Origin: Acanthopleura granulata
Lineage: Eukaryota; Mollusca; Polyplacophora; Chitonida; Chitonidae
Length of the DNA stretch: 64,000 bases
Assembly: GCA_016165875.1 (NCBI GenBank)
Contig: JABBOT010000005.1
Coordinates: 5,675,186 to 5,739,185, forward strand
Direction: 5' to 3'
The stretch's first letter is position 1. Every line of letters begins with the position of its first letter. The notes under the pieces are model-generated. The model searched no databases and was not told where the DNA came from. It saw only the letters and a list, made by a program, of their open reading frames with translations. This document shows, in pieces, positions 48,353-60,558 of the stretch. Position numbers and translations under genes: made by a program.

Positions 48353-49296
48353 AATGATGTTACAATGCTTCAAATGTATTTTAGACCGATATTTGTTTTC
48401 TCCGGAAAACAAATATTAAAATAACATTGTAGCACTGGGAAAAATACGTATTCCTCTGAACCATGCCGATTTAGTTGAGGATAAAGAATCCACGTCACAA
48501 TACAGCCAGATTATATTTTATATCAGATCTAATACGCGGCATTAGTTGAGGGAGTGGCAATCTAATATAACCTTAGTCTGCCCCTTCGCTATTATCAGGA
48601 AAGGTAATTTCCTGTCTGCACCGGAAAGGTTCTTTAAAACATTCAACTGACCAGTAAAAGTGAATATGGCCCTGAAGTCAGCACACCACTGGAAAGAAAA
48701 CACTGCCGGGCTTTCGCAAAGTGTTTTCAACATACTAAAGCGACTACGTTTTAAATACAAAGGAAATTCAACATTTAATTAAGGCTCGCAGTCTGGTATC
48801 TTTCTATAATTACATGTAAGATAAACAAAAATGAACAAAGCTCCGTATATAATTAATATAAGAGAAGCAACATGAGTCAGTTTGAACTAAAAAAGAAATA
48901 TTATTTCGTTCAATGTTTTAGCTGACATCAAATGAAACATATTAAACATAGTCTGCAATTGGATTTTAACGGTGCATGAGTAGTTTACGTACGTTTTGAT
49001 GTTCTTTGAGAGTTATAGTAATCATCCCAGTGTTTATAAATCTGGGCTTAGGTAAATAGTGGTCAAGGTAATTAACTCACAAACTGGAAGGACTAATCCG
49101 CCATAATCTCGCCGTAACGGGGCTGTTCTTATATACAGGATCAAATGCAGGTCCGAGACACCGATTATAATCCAGCCGTTGAATGCCAGAAGAATTTAGG
49201 CATGATAAAACTCGCCCGATGTAAAAACCCAGCTGGTACAAAGCCAGGCCAGCTGTGCTTAATACCAATCCAGTATAGCTTATTTGTCTTCGTCAT
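48353..49296. other. Non-coding stretch downstream of receptor 2
   Basis: No tail exon could be identified for receptor 2. Only short frames without ATG or known family are present. Confidence 0.4.
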
Positions 49297-49470
49297 TACT
49301 TTGCATGTTTTCTTCAGAGGGTATCCCCATCACACTAAACATATGATTACAAGAACCAAAATTATTCGTTCATATATATATATCAAGATAAAGTGTTTAT
49401 TTAATTTTTCGCTGTCTTTTTTTTCTTGCAATATTTTTACAAATAAAAAAAATGAAGTATTTGTTAATTC
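49297..49470 (+). repeat. Local direct duplication, copy 1
   Basis: It is collinear with 50003-50170. Shared blocks are 'atcacac..aaacat', 'gagaaccaaaattattcgt' (a in one copy), 'aaagtgtt' and 'aaaaaaatgaa.tatttgtta'. Identity is around 75% by eye. There is no coding content. Confidence 0.75.
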
Positions 49471-50002
49471 ACCAGTCAACATTACTTTGCTTTGGTATTT
49501 ACACAGTATTTTAACCTCAGCGGAGTGTAGTACATTCACAAGAGCTGCAAGCTGTGACAAATGACAGTGTAGATTTAAACGGGTTTTTAAGTCCACCTCA
49601 TAGAACAAATGCCTAAATTTGTTTCCAGTTAATCAAAGTGTTCTTTGACAAAATTAGCGATGAATTTTCATTTGAATCATACTTCACTAAGCTAGATAGC
49701 TGTTTCCAGTGCGTAATTCCGAGATTTCTTCGTTCCGGGAAAAGCAAACTCATGTGGCTAGGTTAAAGCATTGCATCCCTAGGCAGTCACACTAGATTCA
49801 GCACAGGGCCTGTTTCAGTTAGATGAGGAAATCGCCGCACACTTATGCAATTGTGAGATGCAATTGTTCTCATTGAGAAAAACAGGTAATATTTTCTGGA
49901 ACAGAATACAATTACCGTACTATACGATATACCTGTGAAAATTTGGTGTCTTCGGATTGATGCTTTTTGTTTGCAAAATTAATGTTAAAAGCAGATTTGG
50001 CC
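49471..50002. other. Spacer between local duplicates
   Basis: No gene or repeat was recognised. Confidence 0.4.
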
Positions 50003-50170
50003 AGTTTTCTTTTCTGAGGGAGTTCCTATCACACCTAAAACATGATTACGAGAACCAAAATTATTCGTGCACTTATATAGTATCAAAACAAAGTGTTATA
50101 AACTATTTCGATGTGTCGTTTTGGTTCTTGCATTTTTATAAGTAAAAAGAAAAAAATGAACTATTTGTTA
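50003..50170 (+). repeat. Local direct duplication, copy 2
   Basis: Partner of 49297-49470 at an offset of about 700 bp. Homology fades on both sides, so the original unit may have been larger. Confidence 0.75.
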
Positions 50171-53100
50171 AGACCATTGGAGCTATACATTCCCAATAAT
50201 ATTTCATCACTTTAAGAGTGTTGTGCGTCATGGCCTAACTGTAACATGAGCGGCTTATAATCTGTCTGAAACATGCTATTAGGAGTTTCGGATTGGTTGC
50301 ACCTTTTTAGTGCTTAACATGAGCTCCGCAAAAAGAAAATTAAACCTCACACCAAACTAGTCTTGTTTGCTTACATTGTGCAAACCTGTTTATTGAATAA
50401 GATTTCAAACATTACAATAAATGTGCATGAGTGATGTGTGACGCTCTCGACAGAGTCTTCCGCTAAGTCCGATATCTGAGGGATAACGGATTGCAGTTTT
50501 GTAAATCTAACAGATTAATCCGTAGCTGACTAGGAAGCACTACTTCGTTACCAGTAACGGATTAATCTGCAATCCATTATACCCCAGAGACCGGTTTCAA
50601 CGGTGGATTTTTTTATGGTATGAATACTTTCACTGAAAGCTCAGTACCGTCAAAAGTATGTAAATGATATCCACGTTTTGCAGTCAGACTCGGCGTCTCA
50701 AATTCCATTAGGGAACAGGCAACCAGGTATTAACAGAAATTGAAACTGTGCCCGTGGTTAGATTGATTACACGTGTTGTTCAGCAACATGTCAACCACAG
50801 TATGGGGAAGTTCTCGCGTCACATCGGAGATGATCTGCCACTGTGAGGAGGTTGAAAATTGGACTGACTACCAGCAGGACGATTTTCCATTTGGTTGCAA
50901 GGGACCATTTCGTGCATTTAAACATATGCCTAGCAATGTTGTGTCGTCACAATTCAAAGAAATAAACTTGAAGAACATGGTGTCCAATAAGCGGTTTTTC
51001 AGCCCTCTCATTCCAAGTTGATCGCTGAGAAGACAGATGTTACAAATTAGGCAGAATTCGTGGACAGAAAAGACAGTGTTTCTGGGTTATTAAGGATGTA
51101 ACATATGTGAATGAATTTTCGTAAATGCCTGGTCGAAAGTCATAACGGAAAAAAGAGCACAGATAGTTTAATGGATGACAAATGTCACAAGTAACCTGTG
51201 AAGCACGGTTCCTCGTCAAATGACCTCAGCGTTCCATTCCAACTGTTCACTCCTTCTTTGAGGCAAAGAAAACAGCCATGATAATTGCCGTTCCTATATT
51301 ACCTCCTTATGGCGCTCTGTGTTGGGCAATGAGCGAGCCCCTAACGTATGCCATAAAGGGAAAATTAAAACGTCTTAAAACGAGAGATTTGAGTAAGCTT
51401 AATCTCTAGTAATTTCACCCAGTATCTAAATGTTCTGAAGCCTAATATTATGGCTTGGTCGGATTTTACCAAAGCTGAGCGAAATTGTCATGGATGGAGA
51501 CAGTAATGCTTTTATATGTTAAAGGATGTATACCTTTGCATAATTTATTTACTCAGGGCTTATCGTCTGGAATAATTGCTGTGCTAGAGTGACGGTAAAG
51601 CAACGTGGTAATGAATTATACAGGAGAAGTCACGGTACCGTGGCAATCTGTTATTAACACACTACGTTGTTTAACCACACGGGGAATCCGAATATGAAGG
51701 GTTTAAGCTAAACTATGTTTGACCTGGAGCCAAATCGATCTCTGCTTTTAATAATACACCATTTAGTTTGCATGCGGGTTTCGAGTTAATTGACATGTCA
51801 CTAAATTACATAATCGTAAACCGCTTATGTTTCGCCCACATCCCTTTCATTTGTTTTTTGTGGTTTTAACCCCAGTCTGTGTGTATATATAGATATGTAT
51901 CAAAAGGTTACATAACCAGACAAGTTCATATGACCTTTTTCTATCCGTCATTTCATACCCTGGTGGTGTATTATACACTATAGAATGGAATTTCCGGAGT
52001 TTTCTAATTAAATATTGAACTTTTCCTGTATATGAACAATACCGTTAAGACATAATATACCCACCAAGGTTATAAACTTGACACTTGTTTAACTGAAACA
52101 CATGATGGATGTTTTGTGCACACAGTTAAGGAAAGAGAAGTTACACATGCTATAATGTCACGAAGAGGAAAGGACGTGAAGAGCGCGGTATGAATGACTG
52201 GGGACGTAGAGTACGCGGTATGAATGTCTGGGGAAAATGCATCAGCTTCCATGACCCTCCAACGGGAACGTCAAACTGAAAAAGAAACTTGACATTCCAG
52301 CATGACAACGCCACCTCCCGTATATCAGCTCAGAGGCTGTTTCTCAAAGCAGTCCTTGATGGCTTACCCTAATGTTACGACATGGACTAACTCATTGTAA
52401 ATGTATTAGTATAGTCTTGGCGACTAAGGTTACGACCATTGTGGGACACATGTTTCCGACGTGCAAGTCCTTACGTCACGCCAGCGTTCATGTCATGGGC
52501 TGGAGTTTACGTTCCCGGGTCATACAGACTGGATCCCGACTGAACATATTGAGGACGAGGTGTGTACACGAGCACGACAGCAGATGAATCCCTATCCCTG
52601 ACATTACAAGGTCATGGACAAGTGCCCCATTAAGCAATGGCGATGATTTCCGGTTAGAGAGGGGAGAAAATCTTTTCCAGTGGCTTCATATCATATATGA
52701 CGTCACTAATTTGTGTGTGCTATTGAATACCTATTCAGATGTTCATTGTGAAAAGCAGATACGAAGCACGCGAGGTAATGACGTCAAGCATGAAGATTCG
52801 AGAGGTTCTCAAGGCCATAAAGGTTTGCTGTTCCTGTCACAACTGCCCTAGGGCGCCAACGCTCGTTTCTGGTTCCCTCAGTTTTCAGCGGGCAAATCAT
52901 TGTAAAATTTGTGATTTTCCTCAACCTGTTCATGCCATATTCTTCTTCATTTCCTCTGTATTGTTACTCAGATGATAGCAGCCTTATAACCACGTACTCT
53001 ACACACCGTGCATACTTCCATCGTCAGATTTAATCAAATAAGTGTCAAGGATTCAGTATTCGGCTTCAAACACCATTAAACAAATGCAAAACTTCTTGCA

Positions 53101-55356
53101 AACCTATACATACACTGCAAACTGGGATAGAGGGATCGTTTCATCATGCATGTAAGAAGGCCTGTCTATTTATTTATATATTCATTCATTTATTTATCTA
53201 TCTATTTATTTATTTATTGCTCAGCACAAAACTCAAAATACACCATTAAGTATTGCCATTAAGGCCCCCTAAGCTACAAAAAAATAATAAAGACAAGGAG
53301 GGGGGAGCCTAATTGAATGAGGTGTATACATCATAAGTAAAGTGGGCCGAAAATCACAACGTGTCATGCACATTCAACAAGATGTACAAGTTAAAATACC
53401 AGTGTCACACGTGTGAAAGGTTATCGTTTACTTTCCAAAGATGATGATTTATTCCGTTCGGGTACTCAGGTTTCCTCCATGCATATAGTTGTCATCATAT
53501 TTAAAACACCCATGAGAACAACGTTTAACGCGAATAAATCAATAAAATCAGTAAATCGGCAAATAAATCTTAAGTGGCGACTGTGCTGACGAAAACGACA
53601 TAGGTTGTAACCAAGTTGTGACACCTTCCACCCGTACTAAAAGCGGATCCCAAAGGAATCGATCTCTACACTCGCAGTGTGTACATGATCTGGGTGTACG
53701 GTGAATGGGTGGGGTGTTGCGTCCGGTGTTATCATCAGCGTATGCCTTAGTAGGGCAGCACTATGTATATGGCTGTGTCTGCGCTGTCCTACTTCCAGAA
53801 GACACTCGATATCTCGATGCAGGCATTTGTCCTTTTAGTGTATTCTAAATTTCTATGTAGTACAGTATTGTTGGTATTTGGAGCCATACTTTGTAGGTGT
53901 GTTACTAACTTGCTGGAGTCATTTTGGCTGTTTATTTGGTGTTTATTGTCATGTATTACACAACTGAGCCAACGAGGGACTGGTATCACACAAATTGTAC
54001 CCCAATGATATAGAACTGAATGCATTGCTGAAAACTGGCTAAGGCCTCTTCGAGTCAAGAACAAGGCAAAAATTAAGCATTTTGTTACAGGCTATATATA
54101 TACTAATGCGCTATACTTTAATCTAAGCAAATCGTGTGGAAAGCAAGTGTATTAATAGTTATATTGAAGTCGTACCTCTAACTCTGTAGCAACCATCCAA
54201 TAAGTACCCTATATATGTATCAAGTAAACATTTTTTATCATAGCCAAGGAAACTTTGGAAAATATTGGTTGACAGCCGGGTTGAAGAAGGAATATTAATG
54301 AAATCTACTTTTTCAGAATGAAAATACGTTTTATGCCATTAAATATAATAGGTGCATTGTACTCAAACCGTTATGTTTTTCAGTGAGCCTCGCTTTGCAA
54401 GTTCGGAGAGAGGCATGTCCGGACGCCTACGCCCAAAACAGACGAACAGCTTCTCCCTGCAACAAACCGCTTTATAAAACGACAACATGTATTTGGAAAC
54501 AGGGAGGTGCATACATGCACGTGCAATATAAATGTAAAACCATAGGAGGGTTTGCAAACAACCAGGTTGACATTAGTGATAGATTATAATCGCAAACGTT
54601 AGCCACTTTGGCAGTAGTGAGTTACAGAGTAAATGTATGGGAAATAAATTTAAATCTATTCAGATTAGTGCAGCGAATTTCTTTCTCGCTGGTTTTACTT
54701 CCCACGCATGACGGACTTTTCTGTTAGTTTCTATTCATTTGCTTTCCCTATGACCTGCTACACACTGTTACCTCTGTAAAGCAAGCATTTATTGTGCATA
54801 TTATGCACGCTCTAGTAATTATGTTCAATAAAAAATAATTATTATCTTATATAAATCTCAGAAATACTTATATCATCAAGTAAACATTTAAAAAAATAAA
54901 GTAATATTTTATGGGCCCAGGATTAAGGCTTCTTTCGAGCGTACGGAACACAATCAATGAAGATTCGATACAGTTAAGTATGGCGTTCGAGGAAAGAGTA
55001 TGGCTGTTTGCATGTAATAATTCACTTTCATTTCAAAACAAGAGACTGCTATGAAGTGGATATAAAACTAGAGCATCAAACAACGTTGCTTCATCAAGCA
55101 CGTCACTTACTATTTCGTCTGCCTTTCAGAGTTTGTCTGATGGACAGATTACCGGATTTCTGGAGTCGTCTTCGAGTCTAATGACTCAGCTGATTCAACC
55201 TTATCAAGGTATTCAACATACTAGTGTATACTCATATGCACATGTACACATTGCGTGAATAACAATGGATAATATAGGAAAAATAAGACATGCATGTGGA
55301 GAATAATTTAATGGATGATGTTTCACTATAAACCTGAGTAGATATTTCCCTTGAGG
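50171..55356. other. Long gene-free stretch
   Basis: A TTTA/TTCA microsatellite lies at 53165-53216. Frames of 70-80 codons, such as 50788-51021 and 52739-52975 (+), have no recognisable family; the second has two CxxC-like pairs, but nothing else supports a zinc-binding domain. A faint, decayed SINE-like tail may lie at about 53465-53570. Confidence 0.4.
53165..53216. repeat. TTTA/TTCA microsatellite
   Basis: An imperfect run of 'tatttatttat', 'attcattcatt' and 'ctatctatt' about 52 bp long. It resembles the (AATA)n tail of the SINEs in reverse orientation, but no SINE body adjoins it. Confidence 0.8.
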
Positions 55357-55612
55357 GCAAACCGTTGGTTAGTATTCTAACGCAGAGTAATGACCCAGAA
55401 GCCTCCCACCATTGCGGTCGCTGTGAGTTCAAGTCCAGAACATGTTGCCCTCCTCTCTTGCCGAACATGGGAAGGTCTGCCAGCAATTTGCTGAGGGTCG
55501 TGTGTTTCCTCTGGTCTCTGCCCGGTTTCCTCCCACCATAATGCTGACCGCCGTCGTATAAGTGCAGTATTCTTGAGTACGGCGTAAAACACCAATCAAA
55601 TAAATAAATTTA
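55357..55612 (+). repeat. SINE-A copy with decayed head
   Basis: It starts near 'ggttagtattctaacgcag', continues through 'atgacccagaagcctcccac', a box B-like GAGTTCAAGTCC, and 'ggtttcctcccaccataatg', and ends in 'caaataaataaat'. Box A is mutated. Confidence 0.88.
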
Positions 55613-56054
55613 AAAAAAAATGAGGCCAACCCTTTTAAATAAGATTTTATTCTGACAGAGAGCTGTTGGTTAAGGGTGTTCATTACAGACAAAACTATGA
55701 ACCAGCGACAACAGTCTGTGATCTTGCTTGGTTCAGATATAGACCATAGTCTATATTATTATGGCTTGGTTCAGATCCCGATCCTAATAGCGGATGACTG
55801 ACCGATATCTAGTCCACAGTGATCGCATTGTTGAGACCAACACAACGATCTTTGTTGGGAACAATAAAACAAAATTTGGTGGGACGAAGACAATCTTAGT
55901 TCAGACCAAGACAACAATCTTTAACCAATATTTTTTGAGACCAAGACAAGAAGATAGTTCGTCGACAACTACTCCATTGTCTTGGTTGATTAATTGAGAT
56001 CTGGTCCACTTACATCTGTTGGGAGAGAGTGTGTGGTGGTGGTGATGGAGGGGG

Positions 56055-56308
56055 AGTCTGTGGCCACGAGGAATAGCGCGCTAGCGCAGCACAATGACCC
56101 AGTGGCGTCTCACTCATGGGGGTGCTGTGAGTACGCATAGTCCAGCTCATACTGGCTTCCTAAGTCTACATGAGAAGATCTCCAGGCAACTCCAGGTTTT
56201 GCCTGGGCTCTGTCAGGATTCCTCCCGACATAATGCTGGCCACCAACCGTCGCTTAGTTGAAATATTCCTGAGTAGGGCATAAAGCACCGATCAAATAAA
56301 TAAATACA
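56055..56308 (+). repeat. SINE-A copy, diverged
   Basis: 'gcgctagcgcagcacaatga', 'ccagctcatactggcttcct', 'gattcctcccgacataatgc' and 'gaaatattcctgagtagggc' match SINE-A with many substitutions. It ends in a 'caaataaataaat' tail and lies directly upstream of the 32-bp minisatellite. Confidence 0.85.
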
Positions 56309-56409
56309 TCTGTTGATTGATTCAGATCAGTACCATATTGTGGTTGGTTGAAACCTGGTACTTGATTACATCTCGATAATATCTGGTGATTAAAAGACAT
56401 CAGACAACT

Positions 56410-56844
56410 GTTGAAAGATTAAGATCTGAACCATAACATCTGAAGATTGACTGACATCTGAACCATAACATCTGGAGATTGATTGATATCTGAACCATAA
56501 CATCTGGAGATTGATTGATATCTGAAGCACAACATCTGGAGATTGACTGAGATGTGGGCCGTGACATCTGGAGGCTGATTGAGATGTGGGCCGTGACATC
56601 TGGAGGCTGATTGAGATCTGAACCATAGCATCTGGAGACTGGCTGATATCTGAACCATAACATCTGGAGACTGGCTGACATCTGAACCATAACATCTGGA
56701 GATTGACTGACATCTGAACCATAACATCTGGAGATTGACTGACATCTGAACCATAACATCTGGAGATTGACTGACATCTGAACCATAACATCTGGAGATT
56801 GGCTGAGATCTGGATCATAATATGTGATGTCTCGTTAAGATCTA
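56410..56844. repeat. 32-bp minisatellite, about 13 copies
   Basis: The unit carries 'ctgaaccataacatctggag' followed by 'attgactgacat' variants. The anchor 'aaccataa' or its variant recurs every 32 bp from 56429 to 56813. Two adjacent variant monomers (gggccgtgacatctggaggc) at 56557 and 56589 are a local duplication. Since 32 is not a multiple of 3, three monomers shift through all frames, so all three minus-strand frames stay open (up to 142 codons). These are artefacts. Confidence 0.95.
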
Positions 56845-57452
56845 GATCCTAATCTCTTGTGGTTGATTAAGATCTAGAACATAATATGAGGTTCGGATCA
56901 CCGTTAAGTTGAGATGTGGACTGTAATATTTTAAATTCATGACTGAGAAAATGACCAAAAGAGAAAAGACCAAAGACTTAGTTTGCTTTGTAGTCGGTTG
57001 ACTGATATCCAAACGCTAGACTCTGTTTGCTTAGTGATATTTAACCCCAGTGTATGTGATGTTTTGTGGAAATCTGATAACCCGTAGAGAGACACAAACT
57101 AATTTCTTAGGTTTTAATTAACAAATTTGTCATTTACAAAGAGACGATGTACAGCAGAACACTGTCAATAATCAAAACCAAAAACTTCTTACATGTACTT
57201 CCAAATTCAACAGAGCAGTTGATTTGTCGAGAATACCGTCTTCAGGCTAAGTGCTTCTTCCCTGTGAGACATTGTCACATTTTAAGTTAACTCTTGCTAA
57301 CTTAATGCACAGACTCATTCAGGAATTATCCCACAAAGAGTTCAAAATATGCATTTACAAAATAAAGATCTAATTAAGCTTTCCGTCAATATCAACGTCT
57401 GAATATTTATAGTTTGTGTACAAAATCTAGATATATGTGTCAGTATCCGCTG
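56845..57452. other. Non-coding stretch, nothing recognised
   Basis: A few decayed units of the preceding minisatellite extend to about 56890. No gene or other repeat was recognised. Confidence 0.4.
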
Positions 57453-57655
57453 TATTTATTTATTTAAGAATACTCAAGTGTTCAAGAATCTTTCACTCGC
57501 GACGCCTGTCAGCATTGTGGTGGGAGGTAACCGACCATTCGCAGGTTGCTGGCAGGCCTTCCCACGTCCGGACGAAGAGGAAGATAGTTTGAGCTGGACT
57601 TGAAGTCACAGCGACCGCATTGGTGAGGGGCACCTGGGTCATTACGCCACACCCG
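57453..57655 (-). repeat. SINE-A copy on the minus strand
   Basis: The reverse complement shows 'aagaatctttcactcgcgac' (the tail module in reverse), 'gcattgtggtgggaggtaac', 'gcaggttgctggcaggcctt' and a box B region 'gagctggacttgaa'. The (TTTA)n at the left end is the tail. Confidence 0.85.
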
Positions 57656-58466
57656 CCCGCTATCCCCCTCGGGTGTCGGATGTATGTGAGGTCATTAGAC
57701 ACAGGTAGGCCAACGGTATGTATAATAACTAGTTTTAATCAATAAATACGCTAGCCAGGACCCATTTTTATTTAAAAAAATAATAAAAAAAAATAATAAA
57801 AAAAACAGAAAAAACACGCACACAGTACTGTAATGTACACTGTATGAAATAGTAATGTATCCGCATTAAACGAAATCAATAATTTACCCTATGCGTTCTC
57901 TTCATAAAATTCCATTACTCGGGTACTCACATGGTCACATGTGGGCTGTGGTTTTGGATATGTAGACACAGCAGTAGCTTAATAAAACTACACAGGCAGT
58001 AATATATTAATATATTAACAATATTTTGAGCCTTGTCGAGGCTTAAGAAGCGAGGTTGGAGGGGGGAGGGTTATGGAACTGTGGCACAGTTCGTGGAGTT
58101 TCAGTATAATAAACTGACATAGCGAGGGTGGTATTCTCTGGGAGGTTAGGCCTACATGTGCTAATCTACAATTTCAAGTTAAACATGTTAAATTAGAGAT
58201 AAAGAAACTCTCATTCGACCAAAGCTTTTTCGAATTTTCATCATAGTCTGCCTGCAGTATAACCTCTTCAAACAATACGTGTAAAGATGGGAATATTGTC
58301 CACATGAATGCATATCTGAGACCGTTCAGTTTGATATCAGTTGCTACTGGCATAACTAATGTAGCATATGTACATAGGCCTCATATATAGGCCTACTCTT
58401 AAATTTTATTTATTTATTCCAATCGAATTTGACGTCGTTCGCCTACTCAACATTTCCGTGGTCTGG
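57656..58466. other. Non-coding stretch with an A-rich run
   Basis: An A-rich run at 57770-57820 (aaaataataaaa type) is the only notable feature; it may be a retroelement tail without a recognisable body. Confidence 0.4.
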
Positions 58467-58790
58467 AGATCCTGGTTCAAGATTTGATCTGGTCATACCG
58501 AAGACTTTAAAAATGGTACTTGTTGCTGCCTCGCCTGACGCTCAGAATTGAGAAGTTAGAGCAAGGAAACAGGACTGGCTCAGCCCGATGTCAGTGTAGT
58601 GTGACTATTTTGGGTGTCACGTCTGTTATCTTCGGCATGATGTTTCAGTGGCGGTGATACTTTGGTGGCATGGACTCTCTCTGCCACAAGAAGACACGCT
58701 GTATATGCACACACCAGTAGGACTCCTCATCGTCATATGACTGAAACATTGATTAGTACGATGTTAAACCCCAAGCACAAAGTCACTTGT
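58467..58790 (+). repeat. SINE-B copy
   Basis: It shares 'aaaaatggtacttgttgctg', 'gaggc' variants, 'aggactggctcagcc', 'ttcggcatgatgtt' and 'gccacaagaagacac' with 41004-41345. It keeps a better 3' end: 'atatgactgaaac' then 'tagtacgatgttaaacccca'. The head is partial, with a box B-like GGTTCAAGATTT. Confidence 0.82.
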
Positions 58791-58987
58791 AAACTCAATA
58801 TTTCACGTCGAGTTCACCTACATGGGCCCTACAGGCCTATAGCCTTGAACAACCTTGCAGGTCAGCTGAGGCAGACAAGGTATTCATATATAAATTGTCA
58901 TTATTATTATTATTGTTGTTTGAGTGTAAAGGATTCCGTATTAATGACCGCTGATGCATGCATCGTGCATCTTTAATTAACATTACT
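58791..58987. other. Short non-coding gap
   Basis: No feature was recognised apart from a (att)n run near 58900-58920. Confidence 0.5.
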
Positions 58988-59001
58988 ACTAACTTGCATG
59001 A

Positions 59002-59257
59002 GGCTCAGTCGGTAAGCGCGCTATAGCAGCACAATGGCCCGAAGCCTCCCACCAATGCGGTCGCTGTGAGTTCAAGACCAGCTCATGCTGGCTTCCTCTC
59101 CGGCCGTACGTGGGAAGGTCTGCCAGCAACCTGCGGATGATCGTATGTTTCCTCCGGGCTATGCCCGGTTTCCTCCTACTATAATGTTGGCCGGCTTCGT
59201 ATAAGTGATATATTCTTGAGTACGGCATAAAACACCAATCAAATAAATAAATAAACC
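59002..59257 (+). repeat. SINE-A, full length, with perfect 14-bp target-site duplication
   Basis: The element is flanked by ACTAACTTGCATGA at 58988-59001 and 59258-59271. It has a box A-like GGCTCAGTCGG, a box B-like GAGTTCAAGACC, the full body, and an (AATA)n tail. Flanks and tail indicate integration by a LINE-type endonuclease and reverse transcriptase acting in trans. It is the best reference copy in the window. Confidence 0.95.
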
Positions 59258-59271
59258 ACTAACTTGCATGA

Positions 59272-60304
59272 ACCTCCGGAACTATGCAGTCTTGGTCAGA
59301 TTCCTTGTCTTTAATGATTAGAAATGTTGTAACATCGAAACTTACCAAGCAGAAGTAAAAGGGGCTAAATAGAAAAGGTTTAGAACGTTTCAAGCTGATG
59401 ACTGATGTTGTACAAATTTAATAACCTCCACATACTGGTATTACAATCCTAAGCACACCATGAACATGAGCTTACAGTTATCTCCCCTGTACTGCATAAT
59501 CGGAAAAATATGACGTCAACACTGGTCACGTGCTTGTCACTTGTGTACGCAGTTACGGAATAACAGCTGATCAACAAAGAGAAGAAATCGTTGACAAACA
59601 AGTGACTGTAGCTGACTTCGTCCAGTGGGAGATTGGGTGAGGAATTAATGTATATATTGAATGCACAATATCCCGCACTGTTCGTCATTCAGAAACAGGA
59701 GCATTGGTCCTGTTTTTTCTCGATTTATTTTGACATCCCTGTGAAGGAATCTCGCGCAGCACTACAACAACAACCTAAACTGTTTCGTGTGGCTGCACAA
59801 AGGGATGGGTAAACAGGGAGTTGTTGACTCATGGTCACGCTGAGCATGTGACAGTCAAGTGCGCAGCCGCGTAGGCGTCCCTCATGCTATGGGTCGGTTT
59901 GGGGAACCTTTCTGTTAAGCTACATGCACCTGTCCGCTCTGTCTTGACCCATTAAAGGGGACTACCTTTTAACGTTAAATTTAGTAACTCATTAGCTGAT
60001 GATTGATAACTAAGTTGAGTCTCAGACGCCAGGTTTGAAATTCAGGAATCTGGGCCACAAAACCGTTCCAGAGTAATCTTAACTTCTTAGTTGTTTAGTT
60101 TTCCCTCTTGGCGTTGTCTGACATGTTTTGACTGTAAGATCTCACCTGCACATCTGGAATACATGAAGTCATGCCAGAGATTTGTTCTATTTTAAAGAGA
60201 TTATATGAGAGAATGTCTTCATCTTGAGTTGTATATATCTCAGACTTGAATTTATCTCAGAGCAGAACTACAGAAATTTTACTTAAAATTGATTAAGCCA
60301 ACAA
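59272..60304. other. Non-coding stretch, nothing recognised
   Basis: No gene or repeat could be recognised. Confidence 0.4.
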
Positions 60305-60320
60305 TTCTTCATATTTTGAA

Positions 60321-60542
60321 TGAATGCTTATTGTTTAACGCACTACTCTAGAATATTTCACTTATACAAAGGCGGTGTCTCCTTGGTGCAGGACGGATTT
60401 CCACCATATCTTTTATCTGGTGCTGCCTCACCGAGACGACTTGCCGAAGACACCCAACAAGCCCCCTCACCCAGTCACATTATACTCACACCGGGCCGAC
60501 CAGTCCACCCTCTATCCACTTATTACTGAGCGCCTAGCGAGG
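60321..60542 (-). repeat. SINE-B/A mosaic, with ~15-bp target-site duplication
   Basis: Read on the minus strand: 'ggactggtcggcccggtgtg' and 'gagtataatgtgac' (SINE-B body), then 'ggaaatccgtcctgcacc', then 'gtataagtgaaatattc' and 'gcgttaaacaataagc' (SINE-A type 3' module), and a (GAAT)n tail. Flanks TTCTTCATATTTTGAA (60305-60320) and TCTTCATATTTTTGAA (60543-60558) are a target-site duplication with a one-base length change. The head is absent. Confidence 0.88.
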
Positions 60543-60558
60543 TCTTCATATTTTTGAA

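Noticed and set aside
52739..52975. Zinc-binding protein suggested by CxxC pairs
   Set aside because: Only two loose pairs lie in a 78-codon frame with no family match and no splice or transcript evidence.
56390..56818. Overlapping minus-strand repeat ORFs in all three frames
   Set aside because: They are products of the 32-bp minisatellite, which cycles through the frames. Three equally open frames argue against coding.
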